From Lentzea albidocapillata (GTDB lineage: Bacteria > Actinomycetota > Actinomycetes > Mycobacteriales > Pseudonocardiaceae): 64,000 bases of DNA. The notes under the pieces were generated by a model. The model saw nothing but the letters and a program-made list of their open reading frames with translations, did no database searches and had not been told where the DNA came from. Numbering within the stretch: the first letter of the stretch is position 1; the number at the start of each line of letters is the position of its first letter. Positions 16,822 through 24,848 of the stretch are shown here, one piece after another. A program made the position numbers and the translations under genes. The stretch is from positions 248,001 to 312,000 of the forward strand of contig NZ_JOEA01000003.1 of NCBI RefSeq assembly GCF_000719115.1. The letters are read 5' to 3'.

Positions 16822-17166
16822 ATGGCCGACCGCGTTTTGCGTGGAAGCCGGCTCGGAGCAGTCAGCTACGAGACCGACCGCAACCACGATCTCGCTCCGC
16901 GCCGTGCAGCGCGGTACGCCTGCCCGAAGGGACACGACTTCGAGGTCCCGTTCTCCGACGACGCCGAGTTGCCGCCGACCTGGGAATGCCGTCTCCACGG
17001 CACCGAGTCGAAGATCATCGACGGGGTCGAGCCGGAGATCAAGAAGGTCAAGCCGCCGCGCACGCACTGGGACATGCTCCTGGAGCGCCGGTCGATCCCC
17101 GAGCTCGAGGAGCTGCTCGACGAGCGCCTCGAAGAGCTTCGCGGACGCCGCACCCGCACGGCCTGA
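16822..17166 (+). CDS. rbpA: RNA polymerase-binding protein RbpA
   Basis: 114-aa actinobacterial transcription factor that binds the sigma-A region 2 and the RNA polymerase beta' zipper, and helps open promoters. The full layout is present: N-terminal tail MADRVLRGSRLGAVSYETDRN, a zinc-core-like barrel with CPKGHDFEVPFSDDAELPPTWECRLHG, a basic linker (EIKKVKPPRTHWDMLLERRS), and the sigma-interaction helix (IPELEELLDERLEELRGRR). A ribosome-binding GAAAGGA lies seven bases upstream of the ATG. A strong terminator follows. The gene marks the organism as actinobacterial. Confidence 0.98.
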   Translation: MADRVLRGSRLGAVSYETDRNHDLAPRRAARYACPKGHDFEVPFSDDAELPPTWECRLHGTESKIIDGVEPEIKKVKPPRTHWDMLLERRSIPELEELLDERLEELRGRRTRTA

Positions 17167-17185
17167 TCCACACCAGACGCGTCAA

Positions 17186-17217
17186 GCCGTCCCGGTCTCC
17201 CGCCGGGGCGGCTTTTT
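17186..17217 (+). terminator. Intrinsic terminator after rbpA
   Basis: Stem GCCGTCCCGG / CCGGGGCGGC (one G-U wobble), loop of seven bases, then TTTTT at 17213-17217. It begins 20 bp after the rbpA stop and lies between the convergent rbpA and VTT genes. Confidence 0.88.
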
Positions 17218-17236
17218 GCGCACCTCATAAGGGCGT

Positions 17237-17878
17237 CTAGGAGGCCCGTACGGCCCCTGTGATCAAGTTCCGGCCCCACCACACGCCCACGGCCGCCAGC
17301 ACGGCCCAGATCGACAACGCGACGATCGAGCGTGGTGAGCCGAGATCGCTCAGGGCGTCGCCCAGCACCGCGGCGAGCACCGTCGAGGGCACCAGCCCGA
17401 GCGCCGTGCCGAGCGCGAAGTCCCTGCCGCGCACCGACGTCACGCCCGCGCCGTAGTTCGCCAGCGCGAACGGCAGGATCGGCAGCAACCTGATCACGAG
17501 CGTCGCCTCGACTCCCCGGCGCGCGAAGACCCGTTCGAGCACCGCCAGCCGTTTCCCGAGCCGGCGTTCGACCGTGTCGCGGCCGAGCCCTCGGGAGATC
17601 GCGAACGCGATCATCGCGCCCGCCGTGAACCCCGCGATGGCGAGCGCGCTCCCCCACCCCACGCCGAACAGCAGCCCCGCGGCCGTGGCGAGAACCGGTT
17701 TCGGGAAGAACACCGCCGTGCCGAGCGCGCACACAGCCACGAACACGATCGGCGCCGCATGATCCGCACGGCCGACCAGGGCACGGAGTTCCGCGCCATC
17801 AGGCAGGTCCACGAGCTGGGCCGTGATCGCCAGCGCGACGACGAGCAGCACCAACAGGATCAGGCCCGCACGTCGCAT
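17237..17878 (-). CDS. VTT-domain (TVP38/TMEM64, DedA-like) membrane protein
   Basis: 213 aa with five or six hydrophobic spans and the VTT signature: [45 protein letters not shown] and a later [29 protein letters not shown]. The conserved re-entrant-loop Pro and Arg residues are present. Relatives act in lipid scrambling and envelope homeostasis. The start ATG at 17878 is divergent from the aldo-keto reductase gene, only 30 bp away, so they share a small promoter region. Confidence 0.86.
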   Translation of the reverse strand: MRRAGLILLVLLVVALAITAQLVDLPDGAELRALVGRADHAAPIVFVAVCALGTAVFFPKPVLATAAGLLFGVGWGSALAIAGFTAGAMIAFAISRGLGRDTVERRLGKRLAVLERVFARRGVEATLVIRLLPILPFALANYGAGVTSVRGRDFALGTALGLVPSTVLAAVLGDALSDLGSPRSIVALSIWAVLAAVGVWWGRNLITGAVRAS

Positions 17879-17908
17879 CAGACCAACGTACCCGGCAAGC
17901 TGGAGCGC

Positions 17909-18733
17909 ATGACCGTGCTCCTCCCCTCCGGCGAGACCGTCCCCGCGCTCGGCATGGGCAGCTGGATGATGGCCGAGGACCCCGGCAGGCGCTCCGCCGA
18001 GATCGCCGCGCTGCGCACCGGCCTCGACCTCGGCCTGACCCTGATCGACACGGCCGAGATGTACGGCTCGGGCGCGTCCGAGACGCTCGTGGGCGAGGCC
18101 GTCGCGGGCCGGCGCGACGAGGTGTTCCTGGTGTCGAAGGTGCTGCCGTCCAACGCGTCCGCCGCCGCGACCGTGCGCGCGTGCGAGGCGTCACTGCGCC
18201 GCCTGAACACCGACCGCCTCGACCTGTACCTGCTGCACTGGCGCGGTGGTGTGCCGCTCGCCGAGACCCTGGAGGGGTTCGCGGCGCTGCAGGACGCGGG
18301 CAAGATCCGGCACTGGGGCGTCAGCAACCTCGACCTGGACGACATGCGCGAGCTCACGGCGCTGCCGGGCCACTGCCAGACCAACCAGATCCTCTACAAC
18401 CTCACCCGCCGCGGCCCCGAGCACGACCTGCTGCCGTGGCACGCCTCCACCGGCATCCCGGTCATGGCCTACTCCCCCGTCGAACAGGGCAGGCTGCTCG
18501 ACTCCCCCGCGCTGGCATCGGTCGCGGCACGGCACGGCGCCACCCCCGCCCAGATCGCGCTCGCCTGGGTGCTGCGGCTGGCGCACGTGAACGCGATCCC
18601 CAAGGCGGGCTCGCCGGAGCACGTCCGGGAGAACGCGCGGTCACTGGAACTCCGGCTGTCCCCTGAGGACCTCGCCGACCTCGACCGCGCCTTTCCTCCC
18701 CCTGCTGGGCCTTCGCCGCTCGCCATGCTTTAG
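17909..18733 (+). CDS. Aldo/keto reductase
   Basis: 274-aa NAD(P)H-dependent oxidoreductase with the TIM-barrel tetrad Asp47, Tyr52 ([10 protein letters not shown]), Lys77 and His110 (YLLHWRGG), and the cofactor-binding [17 protein letters not shown] near the C-terminus. The start is the ATG at 17909, with TGGAG five bases upstream; the open frame before it overlaps the divergent VTT gene and is not coding. The substrate is unknown. The SMI1/KNR4 gene starts 8 nt after its stop, so the two are cotranscribed. Confidence 0.93.
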   Translation: MTVLLPSGETVPALGMGSWMMAEDPGRRSAEIAALRTGLDLGLTLIDTAEMYGSGASETLVGEAVAGRRDEVFLVSKVLPSNASAAATVRACEASLRRLNTDRLDLYLLHWRGGVPLAETLEGFAALQDAGKIRHWGVSNLDLDDMRELTALPGHCQTNQILYNLTRRGPEHDLLPWHASTGIPVMAYSPVEQGRLLDSPALASVAARHGATPAQIALAWVLRLAHVNAIPKAGSPEHVRENARSLELRLSPEDLADLDRAFPPPAGPSPLAML

Positions 18734-18741
18734 TTCCGCGG

Positions 18742-19329
18742 ATGAGCTGGACCGACATCGAGGGCTGGATCGGCGAGCACGCCCCGGCGCTGCACGCCGC
18801 GCTGCTCCCGCCGTCGTCCGCCGTGGACGTCGCGGACGCGGAGGAGTCCATCGGGTACGCACTGCCGCCCGACCTGTCCGCGTGGTGGCGGCGGTTCGGT
18901 GGCGTCGGCGTGACGTACTCGCGCTGGCCGCTCATCCCGGCCATGTGGCAGCCGCACGGCCTCGACCGGGCGTTGCACCTGCGGACGCTGATGATGCGGG
19001 CGATCAGCGGCATCGCGTTCGCCACGCTCGGCGAGGAGAAGGACTACGAGGCCGGCGCGCTGCGAGAGCCCGCCGGAACGCCCTGTGTGGACCTCTGGCT
19101 GCCCGCGTGGCTGCCGGTCGCGGCGGACGGTTCCGGGTACGAGCTCTTCGTGGACCTGCGCGGCGGGCCACGGCACGGGTGCGTGATGGAGTGGGGGAAG
19201 TACAGCGGCGCGGACGGCGATCCGTTGTGGCCCAACGTGACCGCGATGTTCGCCGAGGCGTCGTGCGCGCTGCGCGGCGAGACCGGGCACCGCATCGTGG
19301 TCGAGCACAACGACTTCCACTGGGAATGA
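18742..19329 (+). CDS. SMI1/KNR4-family protein
   Basis: 195 aa with the SUKH-type fold: a helical start (WIGEHAPALHAALLPP), AEESIGYALPPDLSAWWRRFGGVG, and the following YELFVDLRGGPRHGCVMEWGKYSG core. SUKH proteins are often immunity proteins to contact-dependent toxins, but many stand alone, as here: no toxin gene is adjacent. It follows the aldo-keto reductase in the same transcript. Function is not known. Confidence 0.75.
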   Translation: MSWTDIEGWIGEHAPALHAALLPPSSAVDVADAEESIGYALPPDLSAWWRRFGGVGVTYSRWPLIPAMWQPHGLDRALHLRTLMMRAISGIAFATLGEEKDYEAGALREPAGTPCVDLWLPAWLPVAADGSGYELFVDLRGGPRHGCVMEWGKYSGADGDPLWPNVTAMFAEASCALRGETGHRIVVEHNDFHWE

Positions 19330-19410
19330 GACGCGCGTCCCACTCTCACCGCAGGCTCACGGCCGGTTCGGTAGCGTGACTTCCCGGTTCTACCGACCAG
19401 ACACAAGGAA

Positions 19411-19489
19411 GCGAGGTGAGCGACACATGCCAGGCGACAGTAGCCCGCGCAGGTCATCCCACCTCGCACGCTCCAGTTCTGGCGTGTGA
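19411..19489 (+). promoter_or_regulatory. Structured leader of mgtC with a possible leader peptide
   Basis: In the 190-bp gap before mgtC, GCGAGGTG (19411-19418) is complementary to CACCTCGC (19460-19467). The enclosed stem-loop contains an ATG (19427) that opens a 20-codon frame, MPGDSSPRRSSHLARSSSGV, ending with TGA at 19487-19489. GAGGTGAG stands seven bases before that ATG. The arrangement resembles leader-peptide attenuation as known for enterobacterial mgtC, but the sequence is not homologous to it and this is inference. Confidence 0.35.
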
Positions 19490-19521
19490 CGCACACCCCT
19501 GCACACAAGGGGAGTCACACG

Positions 19522-19947
19522 ATGCACGTCTTCGACATGACGCTGCGCATTGCCGAGAGCATGGGTCTCGGCGCGTTGATCGGTTTCGAGCGGCAGTACC
19601 GCTCTCGTATGGCAGGCCTGCGGACCAACGCCCTCGTGGCGGTGGGCGCCGCGTTGTTCGTCCTGCTGTCCGCACAGGGCTTCGACGGCCAGGGCGACCC
19701 CACGCGCGTCGCCGCACAGGTGGTGTCCGGCATCGGGTTCCTCGGCGCGGGCGTGATCCTGCGCGACGGGCTGTCGGTGCGCGGACTGAACACCGCGGCC
19801 ACGCTCTGGTGCGCGGCCGCGGTGGGTTCACTGGCCGGTGCCGGGCTGCACGTCGTGGCGGCGGCCGGCACGGTGGCGATCATCGCGGTCAACGTCGGGC
19901 TGCGGGAGCTGGGCCGGGCCGTCGACCGCAAGGACGAGGAGGGCTAG
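19522..19947 (+). CDS. mgtC: MgtC/SapB-family membrane protein
   Basis: 141 aa with four hydrophobic spans and the family signature: ALIGFERQYRSRMAGLRTNALVAVGAALFVLLS, QVVSGIGFLGAGVILRDG, and VRGLNTAATLWCAAAVGSLAGAG. MgtC proteins help cells grow at low magnesium and modulate the ATP synthase in some bacteria. This copy lacks the C-terminal soluble domain of the long form. The ATG at 19522 has AGGGGAG eight bases upstream; an upstream in-frame ATG at 19486 is less likely. Its stop overlaps that of the convergent DUF1540 gene in one CTAG. Confidence 0.9.
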   Translation: MHVFDMTLRIAESMGLGALIGFERQYRSRMAGLRTNALVAVGAALFVLLSAQGFDGQGDPTRVAAQVVSGIGFLGAGVILRDGLSVRGLNTAATLWCAAAVGSLAGAGLHVVAAAGTVAIIAVNVGLRELGRAVDRKDEEG

Positions 19948-20252
19948 CGAGGCTGGTACGTCAGGCAGTTCGCGTGGTGGCCGCCTGTGCCCTGACCGAC
20001 CCGCACGCTCTGCGCCGTGCATTCCAGCGAGGCGTTGTGCACGCAGTCGGCGCGGGAACAGGCGCCGACCTGCGCGATGACCTTGTCCAGGCCACCCTTC
20101 GTGCCCAGCGGGATGAAGGTGCCGCAGTCGGCCGCGCCGTTGTCGCCGCGCACGGTGATCGCGAACGCGTGGCATCCGTCGTGGTTGTAGGAGCAGTCGC
20201 TCACCGTGCAATCGTGGACTGCGGGCATCGCCGGGTTCTCGAGGGTGGTCAT
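19944..20252 (-). CDS. Cysteine-rich DUF1540-family protein
   Basis: 102 aa with two DUF1540-like units: residues 14-52 (CTVSDCSYNHDGCHAFAITV ... DCGTFIPLG) and 66-98 (VGACSRADCVHNASLECTAQSV ... ANCLTYQ). The paired Cys-x4-5-Cys-x6-Cys pattern suggests metal binding; no enzymatic role is known. The ATG at 20252 has AGGAG five bases upstream. A sequence close to the IdeR/DmdR iron box lies 80 bp upstream (20332-20350), so iron-dependent repression is likely. The stop codon is shared with mgtC as CTAG. Confidence 0.82.
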   Translation of the reverse strand: MTTLENPAMPAVHDCTVSDCSYNHDGCHAFAITVRGDNGAADCGTFIPLGTKGGLDKVIAQVGACSRADCVHNASLECTAQSVRVGQGTGGHHANCLTYQPR

Positions 20253-20331
20253 GTCCGCTCCTGCCGTGGTGGGAAAGGTTCGGTAATCGCGACGATGCCA
20301 CCACCGCAGGAGCCCCGCAATTCGAGAGGAA

Positions 20332-20350
20332 TTAGGCGAGCCTATCCTCA
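20332..20350. promoter_or_regulatory. Iron-box-like site (IdeR/DmdR type)
   Basis: TTAGGCGAGCCTATCCTCA matches the 19-bp consensus TTAGGTTAGSCTAACCTAA at 15 positions. It lies in the gap between the DUF1540 gene and the ABC transporter end, so the DUF1540 promoter is the natural target. Confidence 0.6.
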
Positions 20351-20359
20351 AGAATCATT

Positions 20360-21126
20360 TCAGCCGTGGTCGAGAACGCGCCGCAGGAACCGCCGGGTGC
20401 GTTCTTCCCGCGGGTCGGCGATCACCTGACCGGGCGGCCCGTGCTCGACGATCACCCCGCCGTCCAGGAACAACACCTGGTCGGCGACCTTCTCGGCGAA
20501 CCGGATCTCGTGCGTGACGATGACGGTGGTCCACCCTTCCGAGGCCAGATCTTTGATCACCGCGAGCACCTCGCCCACGAGTTCCGGATCGAGTGCCGAG
20601 GTGGGTTCGTCGAACAGCACGACTCGTGGCTTCAAAGCCAGTGCACGGGCAATACCTACGCGTTGTTGCTGGCCGCCGGAAAGCTGGTACGGGTACGAAT
20701 CGGCTTTGTCCGCGAGGCCACCTGGTCGAGCAGTCCCCGTGCCTCCCCCACGACCTCCTCCAGCGGGCGTTGCTGGGCGACGACCGGGCCCTCGGTGAGG
20801 TTCTGCAGGACCGTGCGGTGCGGGAAGAGGTTGTGCGACTGGAAGACCATGCCGCTCTGCCCCCGCAGCCGCGCCCCTGCCGCCCGGCCCGCCTTGCCCG
20901 CTGGCAGGGCGGAGAAGTCGACCGACACGTCGTCGATGCGGACCATGCCGCGATCGGGTGTGTCCAGGGCGTTGAGCGAGCGCAGCAGGGTGGTCTTGCC
21001 GGAGCCGGACGGGCCCAGCAGGACGGTCGAGGTGCCGCGCGGGGTGGTGAAGCCGATGCCGCGCAGGACGTCCAGGTCGCCGAAGGACTTGTGCAGCCCG
21101 GTGACCTCGATGCGGATGTCGTTCAT
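20360..21126 (-). pseudogene. Amino-acid ABC transporter ATP-binding protein, broken by a single-base frameshift
   Basis: Polar-amino-acid importer ATPase. The first part (from ATG 21126, MNDIRIEVTGLHKSFGDLDVL) has Walker A GPSGSGKTT and the Q-loop FQSHNLFPHRTVLQN, and falls into a wrong frame with a stop at 20656. The rest is intact in another frame: YPYQLSGGQQQRVGIARAL, Walker B VVLFDEPTSALDP and the switch His in VTHEIRFA. One extra G near 20718-20720 (GTGGCCTC read as GTGGGCCTC) restores a perfect family sequence, VGLADKADSYPY. The break could be a sequencing error in a G run or a recent mutation. The ATGA overlap with the permease fusion shows it belongs to that importer. Confidence 0.88.
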
Positions 21127-22592
21127 GCGATCACGTACCTGTTCAGCCTGGTCTCCAGTCGTTTCTGCGCGGCGGACAGGGCCACGCAGATCACCCAGTA
21201 GTAGAGCCCCGCGAACGAGTACAGGGCGAGGAACTCGTTGCTCTCGGCCGCGGCCAGCTGCGACTCGCGGAAGAGCTCGGTCAGCAGCACGACCGAACCC
21301 AGTGACGTGTCCTTCAGCAACGACAGCAACGTGTTGGACAGCGGCGGCACGGCGGTGCGGGCGGCCTGGGGCAGCACGATGCGGCGCAACGTCTGCGCGT
21401 AGCCGAAGCCGATGGTGGACGCCGCCTCGAACTGGCCGCGCGGCACGGACAGGATCGCCGAGCGGATCACCTCCGCCGCGTAGCCGGCGACGTTCAGCGA
21501 GAACGCGACGACGGCGGCGGTGAAGGGCGGGAACTTCAGGCCTATCTGCGGCAGGCCGTAGAAGACGATGAACAGCTGCAGCAGCAGCGGGGTGCCGCGG
21601 ATGACCGAGATGAACGCCCGCGCGAGGCCCGACAGCACCCGGTACGGCGAGATCCGGGCCAGCGCCACCAGCAACGCGAGCGTGAGGCCGATCGCGAACG
21701 ACAGCGCGGTCAGCGGAATGGTGACCTTGACCAGGCCCACGAACATCGGCCACGCCGTCGAGCGCAGGATGTCCCACGTGCTGCGCGGGCCACGTCCCTC
21801 GGACAGGTCCGCCGCGCCACCGTTCTGCACGGACACGTCGGCCTTGAAGTACTTCTGGGAGATGCCGCGCAACGTGCCGTCGGCTTTCAGCGCGTCGATC
21901 GCCTGGTTCGCCTGTGTCAGCAACGCGGCGTCGGCCTGACGCAGCGCCAGGACCTGTTCGCTGCCCGCCTGCCCGGCGTCGCCGGCGATCTCGACGTCCT
22001 TCGAGCCGGTGGTGGCGAGGTAGTCCAGCACCGCGATGTTGTCGTTGACGATGGCGTCGACGCGGCCCTGCTGCAGCAACGCGGCGGCCTGCGCGAAGCC
22101 TTCGACGGCCTCGACTCTCGCGCCGGCGTCACGGGCGACCTTGGCCCAGTTGCTGGTGCTGGACTGGGCGGTGGTCTTGCCGCTGAGGTCCGCGATGGAC
22201 TTGATCCGGTCGTCGCCGGTGCGGCGGACGATCACGCCGCGCGAGTAGGTGTAGGTGTTCGACAGGCCGTACTTCGCGGCGCGTTCGGGATTGCGCGACA
22301 CCTGGTTCGCGACGAGGTCGATCCGCTGGGCGTCGAGGGCGGGGAAGATCGCGTCCCACTGCGTCTCGACGAACTCCAGCCGCCAGCCCGCTTTCGCGGC
22401 GATCGCCTTGACGACCTCGACGTCGTAGCCGGTCAGCTCCTGGGTCTGGGGGTCGTGGAACGAGAACGGCGGGTAGGTGCCTTCCGTGCCGACGCGGATC
22501 AGCGGTGGTTGCTCTTGTTGCGCGTACGCCGGTGCGGGGACGACGATCACCAGCAGCAGGAGCAGCACCGCGCTCCTGAACACTTGTCGCAT
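21123..22592 (-). CDS. Amino-acid ABC transporter, fused substrate-binding and permease protein
   Basis: 489 aa. A signal sequence (MRQVFRSAVLLLLLVIVVPA) leads into a periplasmic-binding type-3 domain (about 30-255, RVGTEGTYPPFSFHDPQT ... GYDVEVVKAIAAKAGW). It is followed by a His/Glu/Gln-type permease (about 285-489) with the EAA-like loop GFGYAQTLRRIVLPQAART. Fusing receptor to channel is known in polar amino acid importers. Likely substrate is a polar amino acid or opine; it cannot be refined. The frame is open upstream to 22676, but the signal sequence fixes the start at 22592. The partner ATPase (20360-21126) is frameshifted, so the importer may be inactive as sequenced. Confidence 0.92.
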   Translation of the reverse strand: MRQVFRSAVLLLLLVIVVPAPAYAQQEQPPLIRVGTEGTYPPFSFHDPQTQELTGYDVEVVKAIAAKAGWRLEFVETQWDAIFPALDAQRIDLVANQVSRNPERAAKYGLSNTYTYSRGVIVRRTGDDRIKSIADLSGKTTAQSSTSNWAKVARDAGARVEAVEGFAQAAALLQQGRVDAIVNDNIAVLDYLATTGSKDVEIAGDAGQAGSEQVLALRQADAALLTQANQAIDALKADGTLRGISQKYFKADVSVQNGGAADLSEGRGPRSTWDILRSTAWPMFVGLVKVTIPLTALSFAIGLTLALLVALARISPYRVLSGLARAFISVIRGTPLLLQLFIVFYGLPQIGLKFPPFTAAVVAFSLNVAGYAAEVIRSAILSVPRGQFEAASTIGFGYAQTLRRIVLPQAARTAVPPLSNTLLSLLKDTSLGSVVLLTELFRESQLAAAESNEFLALYSFAGLYYWVICVALSAAQKRLETRLNRYVIA

Positions 22593-22659
22593 CGGGGCAG
22601 GGTAGAGCGAACCGGGCGGGCGGTGCTGAAGATCCACTATGCGGGACGGGGTGTGCGGC

Positions 22660-23439
22660 ATGGCTACGGTGACCACTGCGGACGGGCAGCTGGTGTCCTA
22701 CGTGGACCACGGCGGGGACGGTCCGGCGGTCGTGCTGCTGCACAGCTTCCTGATGGACGCGTCGATGTGGGCGCCGCAGGTCGAGGCGCTCGGTGACCGG
22801 TACCGGCTGATCGCGATCGACGAGCGCGGCCACGGTGCCACGCCCGCGACCGCGCCGTTCGACCACTGGGACGTCGCGCGCGACACACTCGCCGTGCTCG
22901 ACGAGCTGAAGATCGGCAGTGCGGCCGTCGCCGGCACCAGCCAGGGCGGGTTCGTGGCGCTGCGGATGGCGTTGCTCGCGCCGGAACGAGTGACGGCGCT
23001 CGTGTTGCTGGGCACGTCCGGCGAGACCGAGGACGAGCAGATCTCCGATGCCTACCAGCAGCTCGCCGAGTTGTGGATCGAGCAGGGGCCGGAGACGGTG
23101 ACCGAGGCCGTCGCGAACATCTGCCTGGGTGACTACGACCCGTTCGAGTGGACGCCGAAGTGGAGCGAGGTCGAACCCGAGCGACTGCGCCTGATCATGA
23201 ACGCCCTGGTCGGCCGTGAAGGCGTGCTGGACCGGATCACCGAGGTCGACGTGCCCGCGCTGGTGCTGCACGGCACCGCCGACCTCGCCTACCCCGTCAC
23301 GAAGGCCGAGGCGCTCGTCGCGGCGCTGCCCAGGGCCGAACCACTCGTGCTCGTCGAGGGCGGCGCGCACTTCCTGAGCCTCACGCACGCCGCGGACGTG
23401 AACCCGCACCTGGAGCGGTTCCTCAGCGCGAACCTCTGA
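22660..23439 (+). CDS. Alpha/beta-fold hydrolase
   Basis: 259-aa hydrolase of the 3-oxoadipate enol-lactonase/haloperoxidase-like group. The nucleophile is Ser94 in GTSQGG, the acid is in LHGTADLAYP, and the His is in GGAHFLSLTHAADV. The oxyanion region is LLHSFLMDASMW. Two ATGs (22639, 22660) open the frame; the second begins MATVTTADGQLVSYVDHGG and has GGACGGGG nine bases upstream. Substrate is unknown. It overlaps the convergent methyltransferase gene by 17 bp at the 3' ends. Confidence 0.9.
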   Translation: MATVTTADGQLVSYVDHGGDGPAVVLLHSFLMDASMWAPQVEALGDRYRLIAIDERGHGATPATAPFDHWDVARDTLAVLDELKIGSAAVAGTSQGGFVALRMALLAPERVTALVLLGTSGETEDEQISDAYQQLAELWIEQGPETVTEAVANICLGDYDPFEWTPKWSEVEPERLRLIMNALVGREGVLDRITEVDVPALVLHGTADLAYPVTKAEALVAALPRAEPLVLVEGGAHFLSLTHAADVNPHLERFLSANL

Positions 23440-24175
23440 CGGCCCAGGCCTTCGCGGCCAGCTCGATCGGGCCCTGCGCCGGGAGACGGGAGCGGAGCAG
23501 GTCTCGGATGGCGTCGCGCTGTTCCGGCGGCAGCTTCGCGGCGTAGGCGGGCGCGGCACCCGTGCCGCCCAGGAACGGTTCCCAGAAATCGTCGAAGTCG
23601 CGGAACACCGTCGGTACGACGATGCCCGTCACCTCGATGTCGCGCAGGCCGGCGCCGGTCCACAGGGCGCGCAAGGGCTCGGCACCGCTCACCGCGCTGA
23701 AGCGCAGTCCCTCGTCGTGCGCGGCCGCGGCGGGGTCGACGTCCTTCGCGGCGTCCCAGAACAGCCGCATCATCTGCATGCCACTCGCGTAGTCCCACAC
23801 GTACGAACCGACACACGGGGCCACGCGCGCGAACTCCCCCACCGCCTGGGCGGCGTCGGGCACGAACGTGAGCACGAGCCCGCTGACCACGATGTCGGCG
23901 GTGCGTTCGCCCAGATCGGTGGCATCGCCGGCCGCGAAACGGGCATCGGGGACGCAGGCGCGGGCGCGTTGCAGGAAGCCCTCCGACGGGTCCACGCCGG
24001 TGACCGCGGCCGGCCGCGTGTGCGCCAGCACGGCCTCGGTCAGCGCGCCCGTGCCGCAGCCGACGTCGAGCCACGTCCGGCCGGGCGGCACGTCCAGCCA
24101 GCGCAGGAACTCCGCCGCGACGGGCCGGCTCCACCGGCCCACGTAGCGCTCGTACGCGTCACCCAGATCCCACAC
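23423..24175 (-). CDS. Class I SAM-dependent methyltransferase
   Basis: 250 aa from the GTG at 24175 (VWDLGDAYERYVGRWSRPVAAEFL), which is where family similarity begins; the frame opens earlier at 24304. Motif I is WLDVGCGTGALTEAVL (about 35-50), motif II is the acidic VTGVDPSEGFL, and then AAGDATDLGERTADIVVSGLVLTFV. The WSRPVAAEFLRWL beginning is typical of UbiE/COQ5-like actinobacterial methyltransferases of unknown substrate. It is divergent from the F420-type reductase gene, with a strong dyad between them. Confidence 0.9.
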   Translation of the reverse strand: MWDLGDAYERYVGRWSRPVAAEFLRWLDVPPGRTWLDVGCGTGALTEAVLAHTRPAAVTGVDPSEGFLQRARACVPDARFAAGDATDLGERTADIVVSGLVLTFVPDAAQAVGEFARVAPCVGSYVWDYASGMQMMRLFWDAAKDVDPAAAAHDEGLRFSAVSGAEPLRALWTGAGLRDIEVTGIVVPTVFRDFDDFWEPFLGGTGAAPAYAAKLPPEQRDAIRDLLRSRLPAQGPIELAAKAWAVRGSR

Positions 24176-24223
24176 GACTCGAACGTAGCACCCGAGGGAA
24201 TAACCGGGGGCTGGTCCGGTTAA

Positions 24224-24245
24224 GCTAGATGACACATCAACTAGC
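24224..24245. promoter_or_regulatory. Dyad in the divergent methyltransferase/reductase promoter region
   Basis: GCTAGATGA-CACA-TCAACTAGC: eight of nine arm positions match. It ends 15 bp before the GTG at 24261 and could regulate the reductase/monooxygenase pair. MarR- or HxlR-family operators have this kind of layout. No regulator gene is adjacent. Confidence 0.55.
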
Positions 24246-24260
24246 GAGGTCGGGTGTGCT

Positions 24261-24848
24261 GTGAAGATCGCTGTTCTCGGTGCGGGCCACGTCGGTCCCG
24301 TCATCGCGCGCCTGGCCCTGGCGGCGGGCTACGAGGTGGGCATCGCGGGTTCGGGTGACCCGGCGCGGATCGAGATGATCATCGAGTTCCTCGCGCCCGG
24401 TGCCGTCGCGCTGCCGGCCGCCGACGCCGTGGTGGACGCGGACCTCGTCGTGCTGGCGATCCCGTGGCACCGGTTCCCCACGCTCGAACCGGAGATGTTC
24501 GCGGGCAAGGTCGTCATCGACTCCATGAACCACTGGCCGCCCGCCGAGGCTCCCCTGGGCACGAGCGAGGAGGTCGCGCGACGGCTGGTGGGCGCCGACG
24601 TCGTGAAGACCCTGAACCACGTCGCCTACCAGGACATGGAACCCGCCGCCGGCCGTGCCGTCGGCATCGCCGGTGACTCGGCCGATGCCGTGCAGGCCGT
24701 CGCGGAGTTCCTGGAACGCATCGGGTTCGACCCGGTGCCGGTGGGACCCCTGGCCGCGGGACGGCTGCTGGAACCCGGCAGCCCGGTGTTCGGCGTCGCG
24801 GCCCGCAGGCAGGAACTCGAGAACTTCACCAAGGAGCAGCAGTCATGA
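24261..24848 (+). CDS. NADPH/F420-type dinucleotide-binding reductase
   Basis: 195-aa Rossmann protein similar to F420H2:NADP oxidoreductases and to the N-terminal domain of pyrroline-carboxylate reductase-like enzymes. It starts MKIAVLGAGHVGPVIARLALAAG with the GxGxxG nucleotide loop. SMNHWPP and VKTLNHVAYQDM follow the family pattern. It probably moves hydride between NADPH and F420 or a related flavin. It overlaps the next gene (luciferase-like monooxygenase) by ATGA, so one likely supplies reduced cofactor to the other. Confidence 0.85.
   Translation: MKIAVLGAGHVGPVIARLALAAGYEVGIAGSGDPARIEMIIEFLAPGAVALPAADAVVDADLVVLAIPWHRFPTLEPEMFAGKVVIDSMNHWPPAEAPLGTSEEVARRLVGADVVKTLNHVAYQDMEPAAGRAVGIAGDSADAVQAVAEFLERIGFDPVPVGPLAAGRLLEPGSPVFGVAARRQELENFTKEQQS

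Noticed and set aside
18742..19329. Toxin-immunity pair around the SMI1/KNR4 protein
   Set aside because: No polymorphic-toxin gene or secretion partner is adjacent; the upstream gene is an ordinary aldo-keto reductase.
19416..20429. 337-codon frame covering mgtC and DUF1540 on the + strand
   Set aside because: It reads mgtC out of frame and the DUF1540 gene in antisense.
20700..20725. Programmed ribosomal frameshift in the ABC ATPase
   Set aside because: No slippery heptamer or downstream structure is evident, and such control is not known for these ATPases. A missing base is the simpler reading.
20656..21777. 373-aa frame as a separate ATPase protein
   Set aside because: Its first half is out of frame with the permease domain and its end is the frame-shifted ATPase; it is an artefact of the lost base.
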